From Clostridiales bacterium (GTDB lineage Bacteria > Bacillota > Clostridia > Peptostreptococcales > Anaerovoracaceae), in the NCBI GenBank assembly GCA_009911365.1, contig QXXF01000012.1, positions 1 through 64,000 on the forward strand: 64,000 bases of DNA. The letters run 5' to 3'. Shown piece after piece: positions 7,286 to 15,874 of this stretch. The first letter of the stretch is position 1; every line of letters starts with the position of its first letter. The position numbers and the translations under genes are program-made. The notes beneath the pieces are model-generated. The model ran no database searches, had not been told where the DNA came from, and saw only the letters and a list, made by a program, of their open reading frames with translations.

Positions 7286-8716
7286 TTACAATTTATTTTC
7301 TTCAATCAGCCGGTTTTTCATTTCCCACAATTCTTTTGACAGATCCACATAATAGGTCTGTGGGTTTTCCAGGCGCAGCGTTTCGTCCCAAAGCGTCGAG
7401 ATCTGAATCCTACAATATTCTTTGATCTCATCGATGGTCGGGCTGGCATAGACACAGCAGCCCTGATCAAAGATCTGGACTCTTAAATTCCTAGCGTAAA
7501 AATTACTTACTTTTTTACGTTTCCACACAGCCTGCGGATCAAAGATCTCGTACTCCTTTCCGCTGGGAGCTGGCTCACCATCCAAGGTGATCACGTCTGC
7601 CACCGCCTTGTGGGAATCCTGGTCAAAGAGACGATACACGGTTTTAAAACCTGGGTTCGTAATTTTCCCCACGTTTTCGCTGATCTTAATCTTCGGGACC
7701 ATCCTGCCGCCCTGTTCTAACGCAGACAGTTTGTAAACGCCACCAAACACAGGCTCGGATTTCGCTGTGATCAGCCGTTCCCCCACGCCAAAGGAATCGA
7801 TGCGCGCTCCTTCCATGATCACATCCTGAATGATGTATTCATCCAAAGAGTTGGACACTACGATTTTGCAGTCCTCATGCCCCGCTTCATCCAGCAGCTT
7901 TCTGGCCTGTTTTGTCAAATAAGCCACATCTCCGCTGTCGATTCGGATGCCTTTGCTCTTTGGTTTCACTTCGTCAAATACCTGGATAGCCGCCGGGACA
8001 CCAGATTTCAACACATTATACGTGTCCACTAACAGCGTGCAATTGTCTGGGTAGATTTCTGCGTATTTCCGAAACGCTTCATATTCATTAGGATACATCT
8101 GCACCCAGCTGTGAGCCATGGTTCCCAAAGCCGCAATCCCGAAATCCCGGTCCGCTACCGCACAGGCCGTTCCTGCGCAGCCGCCGATATACGCCGCTCT
8201 AGCACCGTAGATGGCCGCAGAAGCGCCGTGTGCCCGCCTAGTGCCGAATTCCATCACCGGCCTGCCTCCCGCTGCTCTCACGATCCGGCTGGCCTTTGTA
8301 GCGATCAAGCTTTGGTGATTGATCAGCAGCAAGATCATAGTTTCCGCAAACTGAGCCTGGATCACCGGCCCTCGTACGGTCACGATCGGCTCCCCTGGAA
8401 AAATCGGCGTTCCCTCCGGAACCGCCCATACATCGCAAGTAAAGCGAAAATTCTTCAAGTACTCTAAAAATGTCTGACTGAACAGGTTTTTGCTTTTCAA
8501 ATACCCGATATCCGCATCTGTAAATTCCAAGTCTTCCAGATAGCGGATCACCTGCTCCAGTCCCGCCATGATGGCATAGCCGCCGCTATCCGGGATCTGC
8601 CGGAAAAACATGTCAAAGCAAGCCATGTCCTCAGCCATTCCTGACTCCAGGTATCCGTTCGCCATGGTCAGTTCGTAAAAATCCGTCAGCATCGTTAGAT
8701 TCATTTTTTCAATCAT
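7286..8716 (-). CDS. pncB: nicotinate phosphoribosyltransferase
   Basis: Converts nicotinate plus PRPP to nicotinate mononucleotide in NAD salvage. The 476-residue product opens with L-T-M-L-T-D-F-Y-E-L-T-M, the hallmark of the family. It carries M-E-F-G-T-R-R-A-H-G around the phosphoribosylated His region, I-R-I-D-S-G-D, and D-S-F-G-V-G-E-R-L in the phosphate-binding part. ATG at 8716 is chosen because GGAGG precedes it; the frame also opens at 8755 without a ribosome-binding site. It is apparently a single-gene unit with no deamidase or transporter gene beside it. Confidence 0.95.
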   Translation of the reverse strand: MIEKMNLTMLTDFYELTMANGYLESGMAEDMACFDMFFRQIPDSGGYAIMAGLEQVIRYLEDLEFTDADIGYLKSKNLFSQTFLEYLKNFRFTCDVWAVPEGTPIFPGEPIVTVRGPVIQAQFAETMILLLINHQSLIATKASRIVRAAGGRPVMEFGTRRAHGASAAIYGARAAYIGGCAGTACAVADRDFGIAALGTMAHSWVQMYPNEYEAFRKYAEIYPDNCTLLVDTYNVLKSGVPAAIQVFDEVKPKSKGIRIDSGDVAYLTKQARKLLDEAGHEDCKIVVSNSLDEYIIQDVIMEGARIDSFGVGERLITAKSEPVFGGVYKLSALEQGGRMVPKIKISENVGKITNPGFKTVYRLFDQDSHKAVADVITLDGEPAPSGKEYEIFDPQAVWKRKKVSNFYARNLRVQIFDQGCCVYASPTIDEIKEYCRIQISTLWDETLRLENPQTYYVDLSKELWEMKNRLIEENKL

Positions 8717-8865
8717 CCGGTTTTTTCCTCCGTTTTCTCGGTCCATTTGCGGCATCTAACCAGATGCCCTCCGCAATTGCGTTTCCATAAAACATACCAT
8801 TCCCAGGAATGTTCGTCGCTACTCATTTTACAACGAAAAAGGAGCACCTGTAAAGCTTTAGAAGC

Positions 8866-8911
8866 GCAAAAAACAGGCAGCTATTAGAAATCTGCTCCAC
8901 AGCTGCCTGAA
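8866..8911 (-). terminator. terminator downstream of first nhaC-type gene
   Basis: CAGGCAGCT (8874-8882) pairs with AGCTGCCTG (8901-8909). On the minus strand the stem is followed by six T. It lies 27 bases beyond the stop of the antiporter gene at 8938. Confidence 0.88.
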
Positions 8912-8937
8912 ACGATGTTTGAGTGATAGTGCTTTTT

Positions 8938-10323
8938 TTAAAAGGCGAATCCGCAGATCACGAATCCGATGAGAGCGATGATGGCTGACAATATGGCATA
9001 CGGGATCTGAGTAAAAGCGTGTTCCATGTTGTCAATGCCGCTGGCCTGAGAAGTCAGTACCGTCGCATCTGAGTAGAAGCACGCATGGCTTCCAAATGTT
9101 CCGCCAGACACGATCGCGCCAAAGGCGATCAATGGGTTCGCACCTCCCGCCAGAGCCAGAGGAATGAGGATCGGCACAGTAAGCGCCGGAATGCCCCAGT
9201 TGCTGCCAGTGATAAACGATAGTCCCGCTACTACCACAAAAGTGATGGCTGGGAACAAAGAAGCGTTCATGTAAGGCAGCACAGCGTCGATCACAAAGTT
9301 TGGAAGACCAATGCCATCCATAGAAATCTGCACAGTTAGAGCCCCGATGGTGATAAACATCATTGGGACCATGGAAGCGAACCCAGAAGCAAAAGCTTCG
9401 CAAAATTCGCCAAAAGGCACGACTTTCGTCGGTATGTACATAACAGCCATGACAACCAGTGCCGCAGCCAATCCCACAAGGACATCATCCTTCCAAAGGG
9501 AAACTGCGATCACCACGGCAAGAGGGATGATGAAGTACAAAACATTGCCTGCCTTATCATCTTCTGTGATCCCCTTTTCTTCCATCAGCTTATCGAACTC
9601 TGTGATTCCCTGATTATAACGATCACTTTTTTCTGAGTAAACCCTTCCTGTTTCCGCCACTCTCTGGTAAGCCTTTTTCATGCCAAAGAGCTTTGGTATC
9701 ACGCCTAAAATCACCAGCGGAACAACGATGATCGCCACCCAGCCATATAAAATAAATGGCAGTGACTGGACATAAATATCCATACCGCTTCCATAAGAAG
9801 CCATGCCGCTTTCCTCTCCTACGACTCCTGCGTAAAATACCGCCCATGTGGACAACGGGATCAAAACGCAGACTGGCGCACCTGTGGAGTCGATCACATA
9901 GGCCAGCATTTCTCTTGGCGTCTTCTGCCGATCACAAGTTTCTCTCAAAGATGTGGACACGGTCAAAATATTCAGATAGTCATCCATAAAAATGATGATT
10001 CCCAGGATCCACCCTACAATCAGTGTCTTTTTTTCTGAATTAGCGAACTTCCGTACAAAGCGCCCAAAGCCATAAGCTCCTTTTGACCGCTGCAGAAGGA
10101 AAGTATATCCGCCTAACAGTCCGAATACAAGAATCATCCACATATTCTCTGCCCCTGCCTGGGAAAATCCATCCAAAGTGGCCCCCAGTACGCCCCATTT
10201 GGCGGTCATAAAAAAACCAATGGCCGCTCCAATGAGCAGAGCTTCAAAAGTTCTCTTTGTCACTAGCGCAAAGACAATAATGACAATAGGAGGAATCAGT
10301 GTCAGTATTCCAAAATTATCCAT
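8938..10323 (-). CDS. NhaC-family Na+/H+ antiporter, copy 1
   Basis: A 461-residue polytopic membrane protein with about 11-12 hydrophobic spans, beginning M-D-N-F-G-I-L-T-L-I-P-P as in the NhaC family. Conserved family blocks are M-D-D-Y-L-N-I, Y-V-I-D-S-T-G-A-P-V, T-G-S-N-W-G-I-P-A and S-D-A-T-V-L-T. Members exchange Na+ for protons or couple Na+ to organic substrates such as malate/lactate, so the substrate is open. It is preceded by a sigma-54 type promoter at 10427-10442. It is paralogous to the neighbouring gene at 10769-12136; two copies under the same control suggest substrate or energetic roles in one pathway. Confidence 0.92.
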   Translation of the reverse strand: MDNFGILTLIPPIVIIVFALVTKRTFEALLIGAAIGFFMTAKWGVLGATLDGFSQAGAENMWMILVFGLLGGYTFLLQRSKGAYGFGRFVRKFANSEKKTLIVGWILGIIIFMDDYLNILTVSTSLRETCDRQKTPREMLAYVIDSTGAPVCVLIPLSTWAVFYAGVVGEESGMASYGSGMDIYVQSLPFILYGWVAIIVVPLVILGVIPKLFGMKKAYQRVAETGRVYSEKSDRYNQGITEFDKLMEEKGITEDDKAGNVLYFIIPLAVVIAVSLWKDDVLVGLAAALVVMAVMYIPTKVVPFGEFCEAFASGFASMVPMMFITIGALTVQISMDGIGLPNFVIDAVLPYMNASLFPAITFVVVAGLSFITGSNWGIPALTVPILIPLALAGGANPLIAFGAIVSGGTFGSHACFYSDATVLTSQASGIDNMEHAFTQIPYAILSAIIALIGFVICGFAF

Positions 10324-10426
10324 GTTGCTTTCCTCGACTTTCTCTTTTCATTTGATTCATTAACAGTAACGGTATAAAGCTTTATGTGTCTCAGATCTTT
10401 CATAATTGCGCGCATTTTCTAATTAA

Positions 10427-10442
10427 GCAAGAATGGTGCCAA
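10427..10442 (-). promoter_or_regulatory. sigma-54 (-24/-12) promoter of nhaC copy 1
   Basis: The minus strand reads TTGGCAC-CATTC-TTGC, an exact match to the TGGCAC-N5-TTGC consensus. The predicted start is near 10415, leaving a leader of about 90 bases before the gene at 10323. Confidence 0.85.
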
Positions 10443-10515
10443 CATTCACGAGCGATGAAACCCCTCTGATCACAAGGCCTTTCGGAATTTTCTAAAAACA
10501 CGTATGTTTCAAAAA

Positions 10516-10531
10516 GTTGCGTTTTACCAAC
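10516..10531. promoter_or_regulatory. candidate enhancer dyad GTTG-N8-CAAC (site A)
   Basis: An inverted repeat GTTG-CGTTTTAC-CAAC about 84 bases upstream of the -24 element of nhaC copy 1. The same GTTG-N8-CAAC arrangement occurs upstream of two other sigma-54 promoters in the window (12411 and 18290). It is proposed as the binding site of the Fis-type domain of the activator at 12449-13855. Confidence 0.5.
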
Positions 10532-10621
10532 CACTATTTGCTGCTGATTTCCGATTAGTTTGCTGTCCATTCCCTTATTCCCATGAATCAGCGGTTTTTT
10601 CTGTCCCGCACAAGGCAATGC

Positions 10622-10662
10622 CGGTGCATATCCGCAACTTGCTTCGTTGTTTATATGCACCG
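10622..10662. repeat. inverted repeat in the nhaC intergenic region
   Basis: Perfect 10-base arms CGGTGCATAT and ATATGCACCG enclose a 21-base centre that itself contains CAAC-N7-GTTG (10635-10649). The same CAAC-N7-GTTG occurs at 12400-12414. The 10324-10768 gap (445 bases) holds no convincing gene; it holds the sigma-54 promoter, dyad A and this repeat, and could be an additional activator site about 190 bases upstream of the promoter. Confidence 0.5.
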
Positions 10663-10768
10663 ATTGGATCAAGGATCCAGGTCAGCGGCCTTGTTTTCTG
10701 AAAAATATTGTTTCTGTCCGGCAAATTTCTATTTTTCCGCTAACACCATCCCATGGCATACCTCACTT

Positions 10769-12136
10769 TTACATGAGAGCGAACCCTGTGACCAAATAGG
10801 CGATCACAGAAAGTCCAGCGCCCAGCAGACAATAAGGCAGCTGACTCAAGGCATGATCCATGTTATCGATCTTCGTGACCGCGGACGTAAATACAGTCGC
10901 GTCTGAGTAAAAGCAAGCGTGGCTTCCAAAGCAGCCGCCGCAGGCAATGGCTCCCAGCACGATATACGGGTCGCAACCCAGTCCCATGGCAATGGGAACG
11001 ATGATAGGCACCATGACAGCTGGCACGCCCCAGTTGCTGCCCGTGGTAAAGGACAGGACCGCCACTGTTACAAATGTAAGGGCTGGAAATATGCCCGCGT
11101 TTAAAATAGAACCCACCGCATCGCTGACAAACTCAGGAAGCTCCATGGCAATCAGCGCGTCTCGTACCATGAACGCGCCTACGATGATGATGACTGGCGA
11201 GATCATATTTTTGAATCCATTCATGCAGCATTTGCAGTACTGGGTAAAAGTCATGATCTTTGTTGGTATGTACAAAACGCCGCATATGGCGATAGCAATC
11301 ATCGCTCCTTCCATGAACATGCCCCGAATGGCCCATATAATTAAAATCACCAGTGGGACCACAAACAGAAGGACTTTCCAGGCAGGCTTTTTCTCTAGGA
11401 TTTCCTCCTCGCTGCCCATATTGAGCTCCCTGCTCTTTTCACTGTACACCTGGCCGCCGGCTGCCACTCTTTCATACGCGGTTTTCATGTAGCCCAACTT
11501 GGGCAGCAGACCCGCGGAAAACAGAAACACGACCAGTACTGCGGCCATGGCATAAAACATAAAAGGTGTCACCTTCAAATAATTGGACATGGCCGACCCA
11601 GTCAAGCCTAAGGATTCTTCCGCCATAAAAATGCCAGCGAAAAAAACGCCCCAGGAACTGATCGGGACCATAATGCATACAGGCGCGGCCGTGGAGTCCA
11701 GCACATAAGCTAACGCCTCTCTCGGGATCTTGTTCTGATCCGAAGCCTTCTTCATAGCGGCCCCGACCGTGCCAATGTTGGACACGTCTCCAATAAAGAA
11801 GCAGATTCCCAGCAGGAAGGTGCTCAAAAGCGTCCGCTTCTGATTCGTGGCTACTTTCAAAATATACTGGGTCAATGCGTCAACGCCGCCGGAATTTGTC
11901 ACTAGTTCAATGAAAATACCAATGAAGATCGTCAGCAAAATGACCCAGATCGTGTCGCCATCTTCCAACACCGCATATATAGAGTCCACAAATGGCGAAA
12001 AAAATCCACTTTGATACATGATCACATATGCGAGCACCGCGCCTAAAATCAGTGCGGAAAAGGTCTTTTTCGTTACCACGGCCCACACAATGATAAAAAT
12101 CGGCGGCAGCAAGCATAACCATCCAAATCCACCCAT
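10769..12136 (-). CDS. NhaC-family Na+/H+ antiporter, copy 2
   Basis: A 455-residue paralogue of the neighbouring antiporter with the same block order: W-L-C-L-L-P-P at the N-terminus, G-D-V-S-N-I in place of M-D-D-Y-L-N, Y-V-L-D-S-T-A-A-P-V, T-T-G-S-N-W-G-V-P-A and S-D-A-T-V-F-T. About 11-12 membrane spans are apparent. An AAAGGAGAG site precedes the ATG. The loss of the DD pair in the third block suggests the two copies differ in ion or substrate coupling, which is inference. It is transcribed from its own sigma-54 promoter at 12222-12237, directly downstream of the activator gene. Confidence 0.92.
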   Translation of the reverse strand: MGGFGWLCLLPPIFIIVWAVVTKKTFSALILGAVLAYVIMYQSGFFSPFVDSIYAVLEDGDTIWVILLTIFIGIFIELVTNSGGVDALTQYILKVATNQKRTLLSTFLLGICFFIGDVSNIGTVGAAMKKASDQNKIPREALAYVLDSTAAPVCIMVPISSWGVFFAGIFMAEESLGLTGSAMSNYLKVTPFMFYAMAAVLVVFLFSAGLLPKLGYMKTAYERVAAGGQVYSEKSRELNMGSEEEILEKKPAWKVLLFVVPLVILIIWAIRGMFMEGAMIAIAICGVLYIPTKIMTFTQYCKCCMNGFKNMISPVIIIVGAFMVRDALIAMELPEFVSDAVGSILNAGIFPALTFVTVAVLSFTTGSNWGVPAVMVPIIVPIAMGLGCDPYIVLGAIACGGCFGSHACFYSDATVFTSAVTKIDNMDHALSQLPYCLLGAGLSVIAYLVTGFALM

Positions 12137-12221
12137 TCTTTCTCTCCTTTCGTTTCTTGTCTCCTAAAGCGAACGTTCTCTTTCTCGTTTTTATGTATTT
12201 ATGCGCATGCTTTTTATAAGA

Positions 12222-12237
12222 GCAAGAACAGTGCCAA
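12222..12237 (-). promoter_or_regulatory. sigma-54 (-24/-12) promoter of nhaC copy 2
   Basis: The minus strand reads TTGGCAC-TGTTC-TTGC. The predicted start is near 12210, about 75 bases before the ATG at 12136. It lies in a 312-base gap (12137-12448) that contains no gene. Confidence 0.85.
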
Positions 12238-12399
12238 CAGCCAAAACGCTCCCAAATCCCGTATTTCCAATCATTTTTCGGATTTTTCCGTCAAAATTGA
12301 GCTTTTGCTGTTCCAGAAGAGCAACGCTTTCTCTTGTCTCAACAGCCCGCCAACCGCTGTGCCGCTTGCTGCCTGCGATATTCAGCAGTTGATGGTTTA

Positions 12400-12426
12400 C
12401 AACTTTTCTCGTTGCCGCGAAACAAC
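12400..12426. promoter_or_regulatory. candidate enhancer site B (CAAC-N7-GTTG-N8-CAAC)
   Basis: Overlapping dyads: CAAC-TTTTCTC-GTTG (12400-12414), sharing its half-site with GTTG-CCGCGAAA-CAAC (12411-12426). The latter extends to six-base arms TCGTTG/CAACGA. The site is about 165-190 bases upstream of the -24 element at 12231-12237, a normal distance for an enhancer of a sigma-54 promoter. Confidence 0.5.
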
Positions 12427-12448
12427 GATCAGCCTGGCGGACCCGCTG

Positions 12449-13855
12449 CTATTTCTGATGTATCTTGTGCTTTTTTAACTTTCGGCTGATGGTGGATTTA
12501 TCTACGCCTAGTTTTCGGGCCACCTCTGCGGCAGTGGCGTATTTTTCCAAATAACTGATGAGCAGTTCCCGTTCATACTCAGCCATCAACTGTTCCAGGG
12601 TCATTTTGTTTTCCACTGTGGGCGCGGCTTCTATCCTGCCGTCTTCGTGTACCAGGTTTCTCACTTGCCTAGCGGTAATCTGCTCGCCATCATAGCTGAC
12701 AATGAGACGTTCCATCATGTTCCTCAACTCCCGAATGTTTCCAGGCCAAGGCAACCTGTTCAACTCTTCCATGGCATCTGCGGTTATGCTCTTTCTCGTG
12801 CTGTACTCCTCACAGAGCAGTTTGAGAAAATGCTCCACAAAAGCCTTGATATCTTCCTTCCGCTCTCTGAGAGGCGGGATTTCCAAAGGAACGATGCTGA
12901 GCCGATAATATAGATCCTCTCGAAACGTCCCCTCGCTCACCGCTTGTTTCAGATTCACGTTTGTGGCTGCGATGATTCGTACGTTGGTACGGATGGTCCG
13001 TTTGCCGCCTACTCTTCGGATCTCCTTTTCCTGAAGGGCCCGCAGCAGCTTTGCTTGGAGCTGGAGCGGGATCTCTGCGATCTCATCGAGAAACAGCGTC
13101 CCCTCTTGCGCCATTTCAAAGATCCCCATCTTTCCCTTGGCATCCGCGCCTGTGAACGCACCGGCTTCATATCCGAAAAGCTCTGATTCCAGTAGGTTCT
13201 CCGGAATCGCGGCGCAATTGATCTTGATAAAGGGCTTGTCTGTTCGTTTACTCATGCTGAACAAGTAATCCGCGATGACTTCTTTTCCAACACCTGATTC
13301 TCCTAAAATCAGAACCGTGATATCCAGTTCAGCGATGCGTTTGGCTTCCTGCAGGATCTTTTTCATGGCCCTGCTTTCCGCAATGATCGCCGGTCTCTGT
13401 GATTTTGTTTTAGCACGAAGATATTCCAGCTCTTTTTTCTGTTTTTCTGACACTTCTCTGCTTTCAGCCAAAAGGTTCTCTAGCCGCTGTGTTTCCGTGA
13501 TGTCCCGTTCCGTGCAGACCACCAGATCGATATCCTCACCCTTGTAGTACGGTGTCGCAGTAAGATAAATGCTGCTTCCATCCCCCAGATTTTGTATCAT
13601 CCGATATTCGCTCTTTGTTTCCAGCGCCTTTAGAACAGAGGACTCGTCCATGTATCCCTCTTCTACCAGCTGCTCCATGGTTTTGCCCAATACCTCTTCA
13701 ACTTTCCGGCCGCCTGTTCGCTCCGACTCCTTGTTGACCATCAAAACATGGCCTTCTCCATCTGTGATAAACACGCCTACCTTGATGGTGTCCATGATGT
13801 TCAAGATCTCGTCATAATACTCTGTTAACAAGCTTTTTTCGTCTAGTTTCCTCAT
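12449..13855 (-). CDS. sigma-54-dependent transcriptional activator, PAS + AAA+ + Fis HTH
   Basis: An enhancer-binding protein of 468 residues. Residues about 13-125 form a PAS domain (G-V-F-I-T-D-G-E-G, then D-I-T-E-T-Q) followed by a short coiled linker (125-150). The AAA+ domain has Walker A G-E-S-G-V-G-K-E (185-192), the sigma-54 contact loop G-A-F-T-G-A (232-237) and Walker B L-F-L-D-E-I. The C-terminus carries a Fis-type helix-turn-helix (A-E-V-A-R-K-L-G-V-D-K-S-T-I-S-R-K). ATG at 13855 follows GAGGGGAG. There is no receiver domain, so activation is probably by a ligand sensed at the PAS domain. Its position amid four -24/-12 promoters makes it the likely local regulator. Confidence 0.95.
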   Translation of the reverse strand: MRKLDEKSLLTEYYDEILNIMDTIKVGVFITDGEGHVLMVNKESERTGGRKVEEVLGKTMEQLVEEGYMDESSVLKALETKSEYRMIQNLGDGSSIYLTATPYYKGEDIDLVVCTERDITETQRLENLLAESREVSEKQKKELEYLRAKTKSQRPAIIAESRAMKKILQEAKRIAELDITVLILGESGVGKEVIADYLFSMSKRTDKPFIKINCAAIPENLLESELFGYEAGAFTGADAKGKMGIFEMAQEGTLFLDEIAEIPLQLQAKLLRALQEKEIRRVGGKRTIRTNVRIIAATNVNLKQAVSEGTFREDLYYRLSIVPLEIPPLRERKEDIKAFVEHFLKLLCEEYSTRKSITADAMEELNRLPWPGNIRELRNMMERLIVSYDGEQITARQVRNLVHEDGRIEAAPTVENKMTLEQLMAEYERELLISYLEKYATAAEVARKLGVDKSTISRKLKKHKIHQK

Positions 13856-13948
13856 ATTCTCCCCTCCTCGTTTTGACACCCGATCTGTGATGTCCATAAA
13901 ATGTTATGTACACGCATATGTGAATATACGGCTGCCCATCATAATATA

Positions 13949-13964
13949 GCAATACTTATGCCAA
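13949..13964 (-). promoter_or_regulatory. sigma-54 (-24/-12) promoter of the activator gene
   Basis: The minus strand reads TTGGCAT-AAGTA-TTGC, one base off the consensus in the -24 box. The predicted start is near 13937, about 80 bases before the activator ATG. It implies positive autoregulation or control by another sigma-54 activator. I do not see a GTTG-N8-CAAC dyad upstream of this one. Confidence 0.7.
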
Positions 13965-13969
13965 CAGAA

Positions 13970-13992
13970 AAGCCGTTGAAATTCCAACGACC
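13970..13992 (-). terminator. terminator of the amidohydrolase operon
   Basis: A stem of the form CGTTGGAATTTCAACG with one mismatch is followed by CTTTTC on the minus strand. It is about 35 bases beyond the amidohydrolase stop and directly abuts the sigma-54 promoter of the activator. The core is shared with the terminators at 1092 and 18094. Confidence 0.7.
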
Positions 13993-14024
13993 TTTCCATT
14001 TTTTCTCATTCTTTTTATGCCCGG

Positions 14025-15632
14025 CTATTTGCTATACACGGTTTTCCCATCCATGACGGTCATAAGGACCTTCATGCCAAACATAACCTCCCTGTCCTCT
14101 GCGCATTCGAACAGATTCTGTTCCAGGATGGCCATGTCCGCTAGTTTCCCTGGTTCCAGGCTGCCCACTTCTGTTTCCCGGCCAGCAGCATAGGCGGAGC
14201 CCCAGGTATAGGCCTTCAAGCTTTCATGCACAGAGAGTTTTTCCTGCGGGGAAAAGCCTCCTTCTGGCTCTCCATCATCTGTGAGCCTGGTGACGGCTCG
14301 GAACACACTTCTCAGCGGGTTCAGTTCCGTTACTGGGTAATCTGTGCCAAATGCCAGCACTGCGCCGCCTTCTGCCAGTGACTGAAACGGCCAGGAATAC
14401 CGCATCCGCTCTTCTCCGATCATGGTGTGGAATGGATGGTTGGTAAAATCATACTTTGGCAGGTGGTCTGGCTGCACGGACGGTATGACCTTCAGCTGGC
14501 CGAACCGCAGGATGTCATCAGGAGAAATGGATTCAATATGCTCAATACAGTGCCGCAGGCCTTTTTCCCCCTGGGTGTCTCTAGCGTATTCAAAAGCATC
14601 CAGCCCCAGCCGCACGGCAGCGTCTCCACAGGCGTGGAGCCTGACTTTGATGTTTTGCTCTGCCATTTGTGCCACTCGCTTTTTTAAATAGTCTGGCTCG
14701 ATCATGAAATTGCTCCGAAAATCCGGCATATCCGTATAAGGCTCCAGCATGTAGCCCGTATGCCCCATCGGTGTCCCGTCCAGGAAATCCTTGACACCGA
14801 TGAACCGCAATTTCTCAGAAGCGTATGTTTCCCTCGTTCTAAGGATCTCTTCCATTTCTTCTTTCAAGTCCACGCAGAAATTGATCCTCACGTTGAGCCA
14901 CCCCTGTTCTTCCAGCAACTTGTAGGCTTTGTCCGCACGGATCCCATACAGCGGCAGGTCTCCCACTGAGGTGATGCCGTATTGATTTGCCTGCTTTGCG
15001 AAGGCTGCGGCGTATTCCGCCATTTGCTCTATGCTCATTTCCTTTAGGATCTCCTTGAGCATTGGGATCACAGCGGCTTCATGGATATATCCAGTAGGTT
15101 CTCCGTCATTAAAGCGGAAATAACTGCCGTTTTTAGGATCCGGCGTTTCCGCAGTGATGTGGAACCTTCGCAAAGCCTCACTGTTTGCCCAAGCGCCGTG
15201 GCATTCCTTGTTCAGCAGGAACACCGGCGTGTCTTTAAAATACTGATCTAAGCTTTTCTTGGTAGGCATCTCGGCTCCCGGCCACCGGAAATTGTCCCAA
15301 GCGCCGCCCATGATCCAGTCCTTAGAGGCCCGGTTTTTATGCTGTTCCCAAAGCATACGAGCCGCCTCTTCCTCGGACTGGGCATACCGCAGCACGCCGT
15401 CCCGCTCCATCAGGGCCCCGGAAATCAAATGCACATGAAAGTCGTGGAACCCTGGCATAATGAAATTGTCATCAAACCGGAGGATTTCTGTGTTTTCATC
15501 CAGATAAGCAGCCGCTTGCCGCTCACTTCCTGCAAAAAGGATCTTGTTTTCTTCACAAATCACATATCCATCTATCAGTTCCGGCGATATGCCATTATAA
15601 ATGTTTTTACATCGAAAGGCTCGTTTACTCAT
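14025..15632 (-). CDS. YtcJ-type amidohydrolase
   Basis: A 535-residue metal-dependent hydrolase of the amidohydrolase superfamily. It shows the first metal motif H-V-H in M-P-G-F-H-D-F-H-V-H-L, a later H-A-C-G-D-A-A-V segment, C-I-E-H-I-E, F-G-T-D-Y-P-V with the catalytic Asp, and the C-terminal beta sandwich motif L-E-P-G-K-L-A-D-M. YtcJ relatives hydrolyse N-substituted amides or cyclic amides; the substrate here is unknown. ATG at 15632 overlaps the stop of the upstream small gene and has GAGGAGG six bases before it. It is the last gene of an operon with an SSS symporter, so the imported compound is probably its substrate or precursor. Confidence 0.9.
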   Translation of the reverse strand: MSKRAFRCKNIYNGISPELIDGYVICEENKILFAGSERQAAAYLDENTEILRFDDNFIMPGFHDFHVHLISGALMERDGVLRYAQSEEEAARMLWEQHKNRASKDWIMGGAWDNFRWPGAEMPTKKSLDQYFKDTPVFLLNKECHGAWANSEALRRFHITAETPDPKNGSYFRFNDGEPTGYIHEAAVIPMLKEILKEMSIEQMAEYAAAFAKQANQYGITSVGDLPLYGIRADKAYKLLEEQGWLNVRINFCVDLKEEMEEILRTRETYASEKLRFIGVKDFLDGTPMGHTGYMLEPYTDMPDFRSNFMIEPDYLKKRVAQMAEQNIKVRLHACGDAAVRLGLDAFEYARDTQGEKGLRHCIEHIESISPDDILRFGQLKVIPSVQPDHLPKYDFTNHPFHTMIGEERMRYSWPFQSLAEGGAVLAFGTDYPVTELNPLRSVFRAVTRLTDDGEPEGGFSPQEKLSVHESLKAYTWGSAYAAGRETEVGSLEPGKLADMAILEQNLFECAEDREVMFGMKVLMTVMDGKTVYSK

Positions 15633-15855
15633 CTTCATCCTCCTCTACTTTGAACACGCCGTTTTTCACTTCCCTGATATACAAGAACGCTGTGATCGGC
15701 CCAAAGAGAATGGTTGCTGCCCCCAGGAAAATCGGCAGGACCTGATTCGATCCCGCAGTTGTCAGTGCGCCTACAATAATGGAAGACGCCAGCCCAATAA
15801 TGGCCCATGTATAAGCCAACTTGGTTTTCTTTTCTTCGCTCATGTCTTTTTTCAT
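15625..15855 (-). CDS. small two-span membrane protein
   Basis: A 76-residue protein with two hydrophobic segments (about 14-34 and 38-60), a basic N-terminus and an acidic C-terminus (V-E-E-D-E-D-E). GGAGG precedes the ATG. It lies 19 bases downstream of the symporter and overlaps the amidohydrolase start by eight bases, so it is translated in the same operon. The size and place fit a small accessory subunit of the transporter, by analogy with small partner proteins of some SSS and TRAP-like carriers. No family is recognised. Confidence 0.75.
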   Translation of the reverse strand: MKKDMSEEKKTKLAYTWAIIGLASSIIVGALTTAGSNQVLPIFLGAATILFGPITAFLYIREVKNGVFKVEEDEDE

Positions 15856-15874
15856 TCTGTTCCGCCTCCTTTAT

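Noticed and set aside
10400-10672. Minus-strand frame of 90 codons between the two nhaC genes
   Set aside because: It covers the sigma-54 promoter and the inverted repeats and has no ribosome-binding site.
12170-12181. GAACGTTC as a second LexA box
   Set aside because: It lacks the four-base spacer between GAAC and GTTC, so it is not a LexA operator.
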